This document shows positions 1 through 8,923 of a DNA stretch of 63,610 bases, piece after piece. Position numbers and translations under genes: made by a program. The stretch lies in assembly GCA_905214305.1 (NCBI GenBank), contig CAJMLK010000012.1, positions 1 through 63,610 of the forward strand. The letters run 5' to 3'. The stretch's first letter is position 1, and every line of letters starts with the position of its first letter. The DNA comes from an uncultured bacterium. Its GTDB lineage: Bacteria > Desulfobacterota > Desulfovibrionia > Desulfovibrionales > Desulfovibrionaceae. The notes beneath the pieces are model-generated. The model did not search any database and had not been told where the DNA came from. It was given only the letters and a program-made list of their open reading frames with translations.

Positions 1-2452
1 TGGCCTGATCTTCATGGATGGACGCCACGGCGGCGCTGACCTGCGGGGCGTCGTTAACACCATTGATTGTGATGGTGATGGTGTTGGTGGCCGTGCCTCC
101 GTGGTTGTCGTATACCGTGTAGCTAAAAACATCGGTGAGGTGTTGTCCGTCAGCCAGATTTTGCAAGCCGGGGGCTGCATGGTTCAGCACGTAAGTATAA
201 TTGCCTGCGGCATCCACGCTGAGGCTGCCGTACAGGCCCGGCGTGTTGTGCTGCTCGGTGAAGTTGAGGCTGTCATTGGCGTCCACATCGTGCGGTGTGG
301 GCAGGGTTCCGCCCACAAGCCCCTGATGTTCGGTCAGCGAGGCTGAAGAGGCGGCCACGGTGGGGTTGTCGTTGGTTCCGTTGATGGTGATGGTCAATGT
401 TTTGCTGACACTGCTCTGGCCGTCCGTAACGGTAAAAACAAATTGTTCTGTAAGCGTGTCGCCCTGGCTGAGCGCCTGCACTTCTGGCCGCGTGTTATCC
501 AGAACGTAGCTGTAGTTGCCCTGCGCATCCAGAGTAAGTACGCCGTAAGCTCCAGCGCTGCCTGCCTGCGGTATGAACTGCGGCACATCGCCCGCGTCCA
601 CATCATGGGGCGTTGGCAAAACGCCCATGAGCACCGGGCCGTCTTCGTCCGTCACTGCTGTGGCGGCCGACACCGTGGGTACGTCGTTTGTGCCGTATAT
701 GGTTACCACAAGATTTCCGGAGGCCGTGCCCCCGTGGCCGTCATCCACCGTATAGGTGAATGTTTCTGTCAAAAAATCGCCTGTGCCCAATTGCTGCACG
801 GCGGCCAGACTGTTGTCCAGCGTGTAGACAAAGGTTCCATCGGCGTTGAGAGTGAGGCTGCCGTATAGCCCGGGCGCGTTGGTCTGCGCCAGATACCGGG
901 GAGAATCACCAGCGTCGATATCCTGTGGCGTGGGCAGTGTGCCTGAGGTCTGGTCTTGATCCTCAAGTATCGAGGTGGCTGCGGAATCCACCGTGGGCGC
1001 GTCATTGAGACCATTGATGGTAATGGTGACCGTGTTTGAGATGGTTCCGCCGTTACCGTCATCCATTGTGTAGGTGAATGTTTCCGTGAGCGTCTGGCCC
1101 GCTGCCAAACCCTGTACACTCGGCAGGACGTTGTTCAGTGTGTAGGCATAGGCTCCGTTGGCATCAATGCTGAATGTTCCATATTGGCCCGGCATGTCGT
1201 TTTGCGCCACAAATGACAGGTTGTGCCCGTCTGCATTTTGTGGTGTGGGAACTTGGCCGCTAACGTCAGTGTCGTCTTCGGTCAGGGACGCATGGGCTGC
1301 TATGGCGGTGGGACCCGTGCCGCCACCCGGCCCTGTACCTCCGCCGGGGTCGGTTCCTCCGCCCGGCCCTGTGCCACCGCCGGGGTCAGTACCTCCACCC
1401 GGACCCGTGCCGCCACCGGGGTCGGTCCCTCCACCGGGACCAGTACCTCCGCCGGGATCAGTGCCTCCGCCCGGACCAGTACCGCCGCCGGGATCAGTTC
1501 CTCCTCCCGGTCCAGTGCCACCGCCGGGGTCGGTTCCGCCACCCGGCCCTGTACCACCTCCCGGATCAGTATCTCCGCCCGGACCCGTGCCACCGCCGGG
1601 ATCAGTTCCTCCACCCGGACCCGTGCCTCCGCCGGGACCAGTACCGCCACCGGGGTCAGTCCCTCCACCGGGACCAGTACCCCCGCCGGGATCGGTCCCT
1701 CCACCCGGCCCTGTGCCGCCACCGGGATCAGTTCCTCCTCCCGGACCCGTGCCACCGCCGGGGTCAGTGCCACCACCCGGCCCTGTGCCACCGGGACCCG
1801 TGCCGCCGGGATTCGTGCCGCCTCCCGGATTAGTACCTCCACCGGGACCAGTGCTGCCGCCCTGATTCGGATCTGTACCGGTATGGTGACCACCGCCCGA
1901 TCTGCCCCCCAGGCCGCCACCGGAAAAAAACTTTCCGTCACCGGTATGGGACAGACTCTGGCCCACGGTTTCTCCATTGTCCGTCCCCGATCTGCCCCGT
2001 CGTATCATTTCGTCATTACCGTCAAGGCCGCCAAGGGAATCGATGCCTTCCTGAAGAGCGTCATGCTCATGCCCCTGAAAAGAGGCGTTGCGCGTGGCGG
2101 CTATGCCCGGCTCGGGCATGCCTTCTTCACCCAGCGAGGAAAAAAATCCGGCAGGCGACATTTCCCGGCCATTGACGATGATGGCCGGGTGCGCGGCTGC
2201 CATCAGGTCTGCCAGGGATTGACCCGGCCCCGCTGCCGCAAGCTGCACGCCCGGCGGCGGGGCCGGGTTCAGGTAATCTTCAAGAACCAGCCGGGAGCCG
2301 TCCTCGCGGGAGAAAACGAGATTATATCCCTCCAGCCCGACAAAAAGTCCCTGCATGGAGAAATTCAGTTCAATGCGTGATTGGTGTGAAAGGCCCTTGA
2401 GCACTATCTGATGCCCCGGAGGGGGCATGTACAGAGGGTGAGAAGCAAGCAT
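1..2452 (-). CDS. Large VCBS-repeat adhesin, N-terminal part (type I secretion substrate), cut by window edge
   Basis: A single open frame on the minus strand starts at the ATG at 2452-2450, preceded by GAGG about 7 nt upstream, and runs off the left edge, so the C-terminus is missing. Residues 1-70 form a conserved-looking N-terminal domain (starts MLASHPLYMPPPGHQIVLKG), followed by an AAAG tract at 72-75, a hydrophilic stretch, and a long Gly/Pro/Thr linker of PGGGTD/PGGGTG units. At least four VCBS/cadherin-like repeats of about 105 residues follow. Each has the signatures LTEDxDxxxGxLPTPxDxD, YTLDN and ITINGxNDxPTV, the last falling near 1020, 700, 380 and 60. Such proteins are secreted C-terminus first by type I systems and hold cells to surfaces or each other. 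The exporter and adaptor genes lie directly upstream (14 nt gap), which supports the role. RTX repeats and the secretion signal would lie outside the window. Confidence 0.9.
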   Translation of the reverse strand, partial: MLASHPLYMPPPGHQIVLKGLSHQSRIELNFSMQGLFVGLEGYNLVFSREDGSRLVLEDYLNPAPPPGVQLAAAGPGQSLADLMAAAHPAIIVNGREMSPAGFFSSLGEEGMPEPGIAATRNASFQGHEHDALQEGIDSLGGLDGNDEMIRRGRSGTDNGETVGQSLSHTGDGKFFSGGGLGGRSGGGHHTGTDPNQGGSTGPGGGTNPGGGTNPGGTGPGGTGPGGGTDPGGGTGPGGGTDPGGGTGPGGGTDPGGGTGPGGGTDPGGGTGPGGGTGPGGGTDPGGGTGPGGDTDPGGGTGPGGGTDPGGGTGPGGGTDPGGGTGPGGGTDPGGGTGPGGGTDPGGGTGPGGGTDPGGGTGPGGGTDPGGGTGPGGGTGPTAIAAHASLTEDDTDVSGQVPTPQNADGHNLSFVAQNDMPGQYGTFSIDANGAYAYTLNNVLPSVQGLAAGQTLTETFTYTMDDGNGGTISNTVTITINGLNDAPTVDSAATSILEDQDQTSGTLPTPQDIDAGDSPRYLAQTNAPGLYGSLTLNADGTFVYTLDNSLAAVQQLGTGDFLTETFTYTVDDGHGGTASGNLVVTIYGTNDVPTVSAATAVTDEDGPVLMGVLPTPHDVDAGDVPQFIPQAGSAGAYGVLTLDAQGNYSYVLDNTRPEVQALSQGDTLTEQFVFTVTDGQSSVSKTLTITINGTNDNPTVAASSASLTEHQGLVGGTLPTPHDVDANDSLNFTEQHNTPGLYGSLSVDAAGNYTYVLNHAAPGLQNLADGQHLTDVFSYTVYDNHGGTATNTITITINGVNDAPQVSAAVASIHEDQA
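1312..1866 (-). repeat. Tandem Gly-Pro-Thr linker repeat inside the adhesin gene
   Basis: About 185 codons are built almost only from the hexapeptides PGGGTD and PGGGTG, with a few PGGTGP and TNPGGG variants at the 5' end. At DNA level the units alternate with a period of about 36 bp. Third positions vary between units, so the array is not freshly duplicated, but it is long enough for slippage or recombination to change its length. It separates the N-terminal domain from the first VCBS repeat. The large opposite-strand open frames here are by-products of this repeat. Confidence 0.9.
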
Positions 2453-2466
2453 ATGCGCCTCGTGGT

Positions 2467-3831
2467 CTATCGTTCTCTCATGGCATTTTGCTGTGCCTTG
2501 AGCAGGGGTTTGAGCAGGTAGTCCAGTACGGTTTTTTTGCCGGAGATGATTTCCACCACGGCCACCATGCCGGGTATGATGGGCAGGTGCTCGTTGCGGT
2601 AGGTGATTTCATTCTTTTTGGTGCGCAATTTGACCAGATAGAAAAAATCATTCCTCTTGTCTTCGATGGTGTCGGCGCTGATCTGCTCCACAACGGCCTC
2701 AAGTCCGCCGTAGATGGAAAAGTCATAGGCCGATATCTTGACGATGGCGCGCTGTTCCGCGTGAATAAAAGCGATGTCTGCCGGGCGAACGCGGGCTTCG
2801 ACAAGCAGGGTGTCGCCCAGAGGCACAATTTCCATGATGGGTTCGCCAGAGCGCACCACGCCGCCAATAGTGTTGATGGCGACCCTTTTGACCGTGCCCC
2901 GCACCGGAGCGCGCAGCTCTGTGCGGGTAACGCGGTCGCCGCCTGCCGAAAGCAGAGCCTGAAGCGAGGTCAGTTCTGTGCGGCGCTTGTTTATTTCTGC
3001 TGTTATTTCAGCCTCGTATTCAGCCTTGTGCAGGCCCAGCTTGCGCTCGACCTCAAGGGCGGCTTCTTCCGCCTTGCCCAATGCGGCCGAAACCGCTTCC
3101 AGATCGCCGCGCAGCGTCACAACGCGCTGCTCCAGGTCGAGATAGTCCACCCGCGGGTAAAGTTTGCGCGCTTCCAGCGGCTTTGCCAGATCACGGCGTT
3201 CTTCGGCCAGAAGAAGGTTGTGCGCGAGCTGGGTTTTGCGCCCGCGCTGCTCGTCCACATCTTTGAGGCGCTGCCGGTATTGCGAATTAAGCATCGCCAT
3301 TTCTGAAAGGAATCTTTCGCGGCGGCTGTGGTACATCTCTTCCTGATCAGCCACGATTTGCGGGGCAGAAGCCAGCAAATCCGCATCAAATACTGGTGGA
3401 ACAGAGTTTTTTTCCGCTTCAAGGCGTATGAGGGCCACGCGGTTTTCCTGCGCCTTGGTCAGGGCATCGGTGTACTGGCTGGCCGCCCCGAGGTTGTCGA
3501 GGCGGGCAAGCGGCTGGTCTTTTTCAACAACCTGTCCTTCGCGCACCAGCACTTCACGCAAAATGCCGCCCTCAAGGTTCTGGATCACCTGGGTTCCGCT
3601 GGCGGCAACCACTTGCCCTTGACCGCGCGTGACTTCGTCGATGGTGGCCCAGGACGCCCACGCAACAAGAACGCACAGCAACACGGCCGTGCCGAGGGAA
3701 AGAAACACGGCTTCCACCCTGCCTTTGCGTTGCAGGGCTGCGTCCACCTTGTTCATGTAGGGCAACTGTTCTTCATCCTGTGCCGGAGCAAGGCCGAACA
3801 GGCGTCGCCAGAAATTGGTCAGGGCGCTCAT
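2467..3831 (-). CDS. Type I secretion membrane-fusion (adaptor) protein, HlyD/LapC family
   Basis: This 454-residue protein is the periplasmic adaptor that would link the inner-membrane exporter to a TolC-like outer-membrane channel. It has a short cytoplasmic N-terminus, one membrane segment at about residues 41-63 (VFLSLGTAVLLCVLVAWAS) and a first half-lipoyl segment with the family motif QVIQNLEGGILREVLVREGQ. A long alpha-helical coiled-coil hairpin follows at about 125-290, then the second half-lipoyl and beta-barrel region (TELRAPVRGTVKRV...GEPIMEIVPLGDTLLVEARV). Length and order match HlyD/LapC/PrsE. The start overlaps the end of the exporter gene by 4 nt (ATGA), implying translational coupling, and the adhesin gene follows 14 nt downstream. 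The outer-membrane partner is not in the window. Confidence 0.95.
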   Translation of the reverse strand: MSALTNFWRRLFGLAPAQDEEQLPYMNKVDAALQRKGRVEAVFLSLGTAVLLCVLVAWASWATIDEVTRGQGQVVAASGTQVIQNLEGGILREVLVREGQVVEKDQPLARLDNLGAASQYTDALTKAQENRVALIRLEAEKNSVPPVFDADLLASAPQIVADQEEMYHSRRERFLSEMAMLNSQYRQRLKDVDEQRGRKTQLAHNLLLAEERRDLAKPLEARKLYPRVDYLDLEQRVVTLRGDLEAVSAALGKAEEAALEVERKLGLHKAEYEAEITAEINKRRTELTSLQALLSAGGDRVTRTELRAPVRGTVKRVAINTIGGVVRSGEPIMEIVPLGDTLLVEARVRPADIAFIHAEQRAIVKISAYDFSIYGGLEAVVEQISADTIEDKRNDFFYLVKLRTKKNEITYRNEHLPIIPGMVAVVEIISGKKTVLDYLLKPLLKAQQNAMRER

Positions 3832-6179
3832 GATGCTTTCCCCATGGCGGTTTCTGTGGTGGCGCCGGGTGTCACGGGTGGTACGGGTGGCGCGGGTGGC
3901 GGCGCAGCGGATTTTTCAGCGGCGGGTTTTTCCTCGTCGGCAGGGGGGCTGGCGCTGCTGTCTGCGGTCTGCTGCTCCTCGCCCGCAGGCCCTGCCTGAC
4001 GCTTCTGCTTTTTGCCGGCAATGGCCTCCAGCACCTTGTCGCGCGGGCCGTCGGCCACCACGCGGCCGTTGTCGAGAATGATGAGGCGGTTAACAAGAGC
4101 CAGCAGGCTGGCCCTGTGCGTGATGAGTACAAGGGTTTTGCTTTCTGACAGCTTGGCAAGCCGGGTGATCAGCTGGCTTTCAGATGCCTTGTCCATATTG
4201 CTTGTGGGTTCGTCCAGAATAAGCACCTCGGGGTCGTGCAGCAGGGCACGGGCCAGAGCAACGGACTGTCGCTGACCACCGGAAATGGCAAGTCCCTGCT
4301 CGCCCACCGGCGCACCAAGGCCACCGGGCAGCGCACGGATGAAGTCTGTGGCTCCCGCCTGATACGCCGCGCGCAGCACCCGCTGATCTTCGATGCCGGG
4401 ATCATTGAGGGCGATATTGTCGCGTATGGTTCCGTAAAAAAGGGTCGTGTCCTGAGGCAGGTAGCCTATGCGGCCGCGCAGGTTCACGGCGTCCATCTGC
4501 CGCAGATCAACGCCGCCAAAGCGCACGGCCCCGTCCTGAGGCGTGTAAAGGCCCATCATGAGGCGGCCGATGGTGGACTTGCCCGAACCCATGCGCCCGA
4601 TGATAGCCACTTTCTCATGGGGGCGGATGGTAAAGCTCACATCTGACAGGGAATTGTGCTTTGCCCCCGGATAGCTGAAGCTTACGTGACTGAAGCTGAA
4701 GGCGGGCTGAAGCAGGCCAAAGTCCGTCTTGTCGTGCTCGGCCGGGTCTTCGATGGGCAGCTCCATGATGGTATTCAGCGCGGCGAGGGCCATGCGCGAC
4801 TGGTGCAGGCGCGAGATCATGCCCGCCATCTGCATGAGCGGGGCCATGGCCCGCCCGGCCAGTATGTTGCAGGCAATAAGGCCGCCCATGGTCATCGCAC
4901 CGTCCATGATGCGATACACGCCCCATACGATGACGCCTACCGACACAAGCTGGCTGAGCCCGCTTGAAATGCTGAGCGTCAGCGTGGCGTAGCGGCGCGA
5001 AAGGCGCGATGTTTCCGCCGAGGCATCGCAGATCTGCTCCCACAGATAGAGCAGGCGGCTTTCTGCCCGGCTGGTCTTTACGGTTTCAAGCCCGTGCACG
5101 ATTTCAATCAGCAGGGCGTTTTTCTGCATGTTCAGCAGGTAGTTTGTGGCGGCATGGCGGCGCGCGCCCATTTGCAGCAGCAGGCCCAGCCCCACCATGA
5201 GGGGCACGGCGGCCAGGGGCACGCTCACTATGGGGCCGCCGATAAGAAATATGAGGGCGAGAAAGATGATGAGAAAAGGCAGGTCAGCCAGAACCACCAG
5301 ACTGCCGGAACTGAAAAAATCGCGTAATGATTCAAACCCGCTGAAATTGTTTACCAGTGCGCCCGTGGAGTCGGGCTTTGCGTCCATGCGCAGGTTGAGC
5401 ACCTTTTGCATGAGCCTGCTGGACAGCACCACGTCGGCGTTGCGCCCGGCCAGATCCACAAAATAGCCGCGCACATTGCGCAGGATGAAGTCCACCATAT
5501 AGGCCAGCAGCACGCCCGACGCCAGTACCCACAGGGTTTCTTCGGCCTGATTGGGGACAACGCGGTCATAAACGTTCATGGCAAAGAGCGAACCCGCGAT
5601 GCCGAGAAAGTTGATAATGACAGTGGCAATGATGACATGCTTGTACAGCGGCATGTAGTGGGCGATGACATCCCAGAACCAGCGTCTGGTGACGGGCAGG
5701 GCGATGCGGGCGCGGGCGTCCATTTTTTTGATAAGACTGCCAAAAACCGCATAGCCGGTGTACTGCTCTTCCAGTTCTTGCCGACTGACGGTTTTGGACT
5801 GGTCGCCCTCTTCGGGAAAGATCACTTCCGCGGTGTCTGCCCCGGCATCCTGCCGGAGCAGGACGCAGCTTTGCTCGTTCTTGAGCAGCAGAATGCAGGG
5901 GAGTACAAGGGCAGAGATGCTGTTGAGATTTTTGCGGCGCACAATGCGCGCGTCAAGACCGTAGCGCTTGGCCGAACGCAGGCAGGCCGAGGGCGAATCT
6001 GAGCTTGGGCCGCCGCGAATGCCGCTGAGCAGCAGGGGGAGTGACACCGGCTTGCCCAGAATGCGCAGCAGGGCGCGCAAGGAATGCGCAAAGGACGGAG
6101 TGTGATCCGCATTTTCGGGTATGCTGTCTGACACGGCCTTGGGGTCCGTATCAGCTGCAAATTCTTGCTCTTGCCTCAT
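3828..6179 (-). CDS. Type I secretion ABC transporter, LapB/HlyB-like
   Basis: This 783-residue inner-membrane exporter would energise secretion of the adhesin. Residues about 20-150 are a C39-peptidase-like domain without an obvious catalytic Cys in the usual place, as in HlyB/LapB exporters that do not cleave their substrate. A six-helix ABC membrane domain follows (about 165-450). The C-terminal nucleotide-binding domain shows Walker A GRMGSGKS, a Q-loop (YLPQDTTLF), signature ISGGQRQ, Walker B VLILDEPTSNMD and the switch His in LVLITHR. The last ~45 residues are a Pro/Ala/Glu-rich tail (PPPAPPVPPVTPG) that is longer than usual. First gene of the exporter-adaptor-adhesin operon. AAGGG lies about 7 nt before the ATG. 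Confidence 0.95.
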   Translation of the reverse strand: MRQEQEFAADTDPKAVSDSIPENADHTPSFAHSLRALLRILGKPVSLPLLLSGIRGGPSSDSPSACLRSAKRYGLDARIVRRKNLNSISALVLPCILLLKNEQSCVLLRQDAGADTAEVIFPEEGDQSKTVSRQELEEQYTGYAVFGSLIKKMDARARIALPVTRRWFWDVIAHYMPLYKHVIIATVIINFLGIAGSLFAMNVYDRVVPNQAEETLWVLASGVLLAYMVDFILRNVRGYFVDLAGRNADVVLSSRLMQKVLNLRMDAKPDSTGALVNNFSGFESLRDFFSSGSLVVLADLPFLIIFLALIFLIGGPIVSVPLAAVPLMVGLGLLLQMGARRHAATNYLLNMQKNALLIEIVHGLETVKTSRAESRLLYLWEQICDASAETSRLSRRYATLTLSISSGLSQLVSVGVIVWGVYRIMDGAMTMGGLIACNILAGRAMAPLMQMAGMISRLHQSRMALAALNTIMELPIEDPAEHDKTDFGLLQPAFSFSHVSFSYPGAKHNSLSDVSFTIRPHEKVAIIGRMGSGKSTIGRLMMGLYTPQDGAVRFGGVDLRQMDAVNLRGRIGYLPQDTTLFYGTIRDNIALNDPGIEDQRVLRAAYQAGATDFIRALPGGLGAPVGEQGLAISGGQRQSVALARALLHDPEVLILDEPTSNMDKASESQLITRLAKLSESKTLVLITHRASLLALVNRLIILDNGRVVADGPRDKVLEAIAGKKQKRQAGPAGEEQQTADSSASPPADEEKPAAEKSAAPPPAPPVPPVTPGATTETAMGKAS

Positions 6180-6216
6180 GCTGCCCTTTGCAGGACATCC
6201 ACTTCTCTCTAGTTTG

Positions 6217-6246
6217 ATAATAGAAAATAGTATATAGAAAATGCAA
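6217..6246 (-). promoter_or_regulatory. Candidate sigma-70 promoter of the type I secretion operon
   Basis: On the minus strand TTGCAT (6246-6241) is followed after 18 bp by TATTAT (6222-6217), in an AT-rich patch just upstream of the exporter start at 6179. This leaves a leader of about 30 nt. Both hexamers are near consensus, but AT-richness makes chance matches likely. Confidence 0.4.
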
Positions 6247-6335
6247 GAGAAAAAGTATCGCTTTTGGCGGATTCAGGGCAGATAATCGTGAAAATAAACA
6301 TTCTTGACGCTCAAGGCACGCCAGCAACGGCGTTC

Positions 6336-6470
6336 AGAGCAATTTCTTTTTGAAATTGTTCTGGCGGCTGCGTGAGCCGTCGCCTGCCGCAAAGATGCAC
6401 GCGCAGCTTCAGCCGTTGCGGCAGGCATCGAAGCGAGCGTGCCGTAAACGTCGGGGATGTACATTCTCAA
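6336..6470 (+). repeat. Bipartite palindromic intergenic element, copy 1
   Basis: The 398-bp gap 6180-6577 holds the exporter promoter and this element. Its left end is an imperfect palindrome, AGAGCAATTTC...GAAATTGTTCT, at 6336-6362, followed by CTGGCGGCTGCGTGAGC. About 90 nt later comes a second, different dyad, GATGTACATTCTCAAGG, at 6455-6471. A further related half-site, GAAAATAAACATTCTT, lies just left at 6290-6305. The layout matches copies near 9.4, 27.1, 43.5 and 54.5 kb. No coding capacity is seen. Confidence 0.8.
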
Positions 6471-6577
6471 GGCTGATCTGTTCTGACAGTCCGCAAAAAA
6501 TGGGCCGGTGCTGCACTTGCGGCAGCTGTTCACGCAGCCGGGAGGGCGGTTCAAGGTAAAAACAGTTATTATGAAAA

Positions 6578-7882
6578 TCAGATAAGGCTTTCCTGTTCGT
6601 CCCGCGGTGCTGCGAGGGCAGGCTGCGCCGCATCGCGGGGACCGAAAAGACTGTCTGCCAGCTTGCGATGGGCTGCGGGCATGGCCAGACTCTCCAGTTC
6701 TTCGGGGCTTGCCCACCGGCACTGGGTCGCGGCGGTGAGTTGCGGCGGTGTGGGGCCGGGGGCGTCGTGGGGGCGCGGCCCCGTGCCATCAGGATTTCCG
6801 GCAAGCTCAAGGCCGAAGCAGTGCAGGGTAAGCCGGTAGGTGGTGTAGCCGTGACGGATGACGCCGTATCTGGCCGCCACCCGTACCTCAAATCCCGTTT
6901 CTTCCATAAATTCGCGAACCACGGCCTGCTCCGGGCTTTCGCCCGGCTCAACCCTGCCGCCGGGAAATTCCCACAGATTGCCCCATACCCCAGAGGCCGG
7001 GCGCTTTTGCACAAAAAGCTTTTCTCCGCAGCGCAACACGCCTGTGACCGCATTGACCGGGGTTATGACGGCCCGCTTGCCCGGAACCGGGCGCTGATCT
7101 TCAATGCCCAGATGGCGGCTTATGCAGAAAGCCTCCAGAGGGCAGGAGGCGCAGCGCGGTTTTTTGCGGCACACAAGCGCCCCAAGCTCCATCATGGCCT
7201 GATTGTGGGCGCGGGCCTTGCCGTGGGGAACAAGCCTGAGCGCCCACTGGTGGATGACGCCTGCGGCAGGCTCCTGCTTGACGGGGCTGTCCACGTCAAA
7301 AATGCGCGAAATCACACGTTCCACGTTGGCGTCAACGCAGGGCAGCCTTTCTTCAAAGGCGATGCTGGCAATTGCCCCGGCCGTGTAGGGTCCCACCCCG
7401 GGCAGGGCGCGAATGTCAGCAGGATCGCGGGGGAATATGCCACCGTGCTCGGCCATGATCTTACGGGCCGCCGCATGGATGTGCCGCGCGCGCGAATAGT
7501 AGCCAAGCCCTTCCCACATGCGCAGCACGTCTTCTTCATGCGCGGCGGCCAGAGCGGCAATGTCGGGGAAGCGTTCCATCCAGCGGATGAAATAGCTTAC
7601 GCCACGCTCCATCTGGGTCTGTTGCAGCATGACCTCAGAAATCCAGACCTCATACGGCGTATAGCTGTTCCGCCACGGCAGGGCGCGCTGATGGACGGCA
7701 AACCAGTCCAGCAGCGCATTTTGCAGCGCGGGGATATGGTCTTCTGGAGGAAAATGCCGTGGGGGACGGGCAGGGCAGGTGTGTGCAACGGCCTCTTCCA
7801 GTCCGGGCAGGGGATTGGAAAGCGCGCGGGAATTTTTGCCTGTTCCGGGAGCTGCGGGGGATTTTATGGCTTTCGGAGACAT
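6578..7882 (-). CDS. mutY: A/G-specific adenine DNA glycosylase MutY
   Basis: This 434-residue base-excision repair enzyme removes adenine mispaired with 8-oxoguanine. The catalytic domain shows the early motif LPWRNSYTPYEVWISEVMLQQT, the helix-hairpin-helix LPGVGPYTAGAIASIAF with the VDANVERV catalytic Asp region, and the 4Fe-4S loop C-x6-C-x2-C-x5-C in CRKKPRCASCPLEAFC. The C-terminal MutT-like domain that senses 8-oxoG is present and retains a Nudix box (GGRVEPGESPEQAVVREFMEETGF region). An N-terminal extension of about 45 residues precedes the conserved part, so a start further inside is possible. The gene is divergent from the cyclophilin gene. Confidence 0.95.
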   Translation of the reverse strand: MSPKAIKSPAAPGTGKNSRALSNPLPGLEEAVAHTCPARPPRHFPPEDHIPALQNALLDWFAVHQRALPWRNSYTPYEVWISEVMLQQTQMERGVSYFIRWMERFPDIAALAAAHEEDVLRMWEGLGYYSRARHIHAAARKIMAEHGGIFPRDPADIRALPGVGPYTAGAIASIAFEERLPCVDANVERVISRIFDVDSPVKQEPAAGVIHQWALRLVPHGKARAHNQAMMELGALVCRKKPRCASCPLEAFCISRHLGIEDQRPVPGKRAVITPVNAVTGVLRCGEKLFVQKRPASGVWGNLWEFPGGRVEPGESPEQAVVREFMEETGFEVRVAARYGVIRHGYTTYRLTLHCFGLELAGNPDGTGPRPHDAPGPTPPQLTAATQCRWASPEELESLAMPAAHRKLADSLFGPRDAAQPALAAPRDEQESLI

Positions 7883-8003
7883 GCGGGCAGTCTATACCCG
7901 GCGGCGGGCATTGTCATCTGGCGGGGCATGGCCTATATTCCGGGGCGGGCGCATCCCGGCCTTTGCCGTAGCGCGCCGCCACCACAAGTAGCAAGGAGCT
8001 GTC

Positions 8004-8513
8004 ATGGCTGATAATCCCACGGTTTTGCTGGAAACCACGTCCGGCGACATTTTGCTGGAACTTTTCCCCGACAAGGCCCCGAAGACCGTTGCCAACTTTC
8101 TGCAGTATGTGGATGATGGTTTTTACAACAATACCATTTTCCACCGCGTTATCCCCGGCTTCATGATCCAGGGCGGCGGACTCGGCGCGCGCATGGACGA
8201 AAAAGCCACGCGCGAGCCTGTTGCCAACGAGGCCGATAACGGCGTGAAAAACGAGCGCGGAACCATCGCCATGGCCCGCACGCGTGACCCGCACAGCGCC
8301 ACCGCCCAGTTTTTTATCAACCTGGTGGACAATGATTTTCTCAACCACAGCGCCCCCACCCTTGACGGCTGGGGTTACTGCGCGTTCGGCCGCGTGACCG
8401 AGGGCATGGAAATTGTTGAAAAGATTGCCAAGGTTAAAACCAAGAGCATGGGCATGCACGAAAACGTGCCCGTGGACATGGTGCTCATTACCGGGGCCAG
8501 CCGCTTCGAGTAA
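8004..8513 (+). CDS. ppiB: Cyclophilin-type peptidyl-prolyl cis-trans isomerase
   Basis: This 169-residue protein accelerates proline isomerisation during folding. It has the compact bacterial cyclophilin pattern: VLLETTSGDILLELFPDKAPKTVANF, the active-site segment FHRVIPGFMIQGG with the catalytic Arg, GTIAMARTRDPHSATAQFFINL, and WGYCAFGRVTEGMEIV with the substrate-binding Trp. No signal peptide is visible, so it is cytoplasmic. AAGGAG lies 7 nt before the ATG. A Rho-independent terminator follows about 80 nt after the stop, so it is probably monocistronic. Confidence 0.95.
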   Translation: MADNPTVLLETTSGDILLELFPDKAPKTVANFLQYVDDGFYNNTIFHRVIPGFMIQGGGLGARMDEKATREPVANEADNGVKNERGTIAMARTRDPHSATAQFFINLVDNDFLNHSAPTLDGWGYCAFGRVTEGMEIVEKIAKVKTKSMGMHENVPVDMVLITGASRFE

Positions 8514-8594
8514 TATTTGCCGCAGCAAGGCCCGCGAGGCTGGCACAGGCGCTTTGGCCGCCGTCATGCAATCTCGCGGTGAAACTGCTCAAAA

Positions 8595-8635
8595 GGCGCG
8601 CCCCGGTTCTGTTCCGAGGGCGCGCCCTGTTTTTT
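8595..8635 (+). terminator. Rho-independent terminator after the cyclophilin gene
   Basis: GGCGCGCCC (8595-8603) pairs perfectly with GGGCGCGCC (8618-8626), and CGG/CCG extends the stem past a one-base bulge. A T-rich run follows (CTGTTTTTT). Confidence 0.85.
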
Positions 8636-8716
8636 GTATCTGACGGGCAGAAAATGCGGGTTTTCGGGGGCCGCAAGCAAACATTCTCGCAGTCGCGATT
8701 TTTATTCAGCCTGCAA

Positions 8717-8780
8717 TGCCCCGCAAAATCAGTGCCCCGCAAAATCAGTGCCCCGCGAAATCAGTGTCCTGCGGGGTCAG
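8717..8780 (+). repeat. 16-bp tandem repeat, about four units
   Basis: TGCCCCGCAAAATCAG occurs at 8717-8732 and 8733-8748 identically, at 8749-8764 with one change, and at 8765-8780 as a decayed fourth unit (TGTCCTGCGGGGTCAG). It lies in the 410-bp gap between the cyclophilin terminator and the DinB-like gene. No other feature is evident in that gap apart from the ribosome-binding site of the next gene. Confidence 0.9.
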
Positions 8781-8923
8781 GCCGGTTGCGGGCATCCGCG
8801 GTATCCGCTTTGCACACGCCGGGGACTTTGCTATGCTGGCATTGACCGGAGCGCCCGGCGGCTGTGCCGCCGCATCGGACCGGCGCGCCGGGACATCTCC
8901 ACCACCAACGTAAGGAGACCCTT

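Noticed and set aside
1158..2380. Long plus-strand frames rich in Pro or in Thr/Ser/Gly repeats
   Set aside because: They lie opposite the Gly/Pro/Thr linker of the adhesin and arise from its repetitive DNA; the minus-strand frame continues into genuine VCBS repeats and adjoins its secretion genes.
8717..8780. CRISPR-like array
   Set aside because: Units are contiguous 16-mers without spacers, and there are no cas genes in the window.
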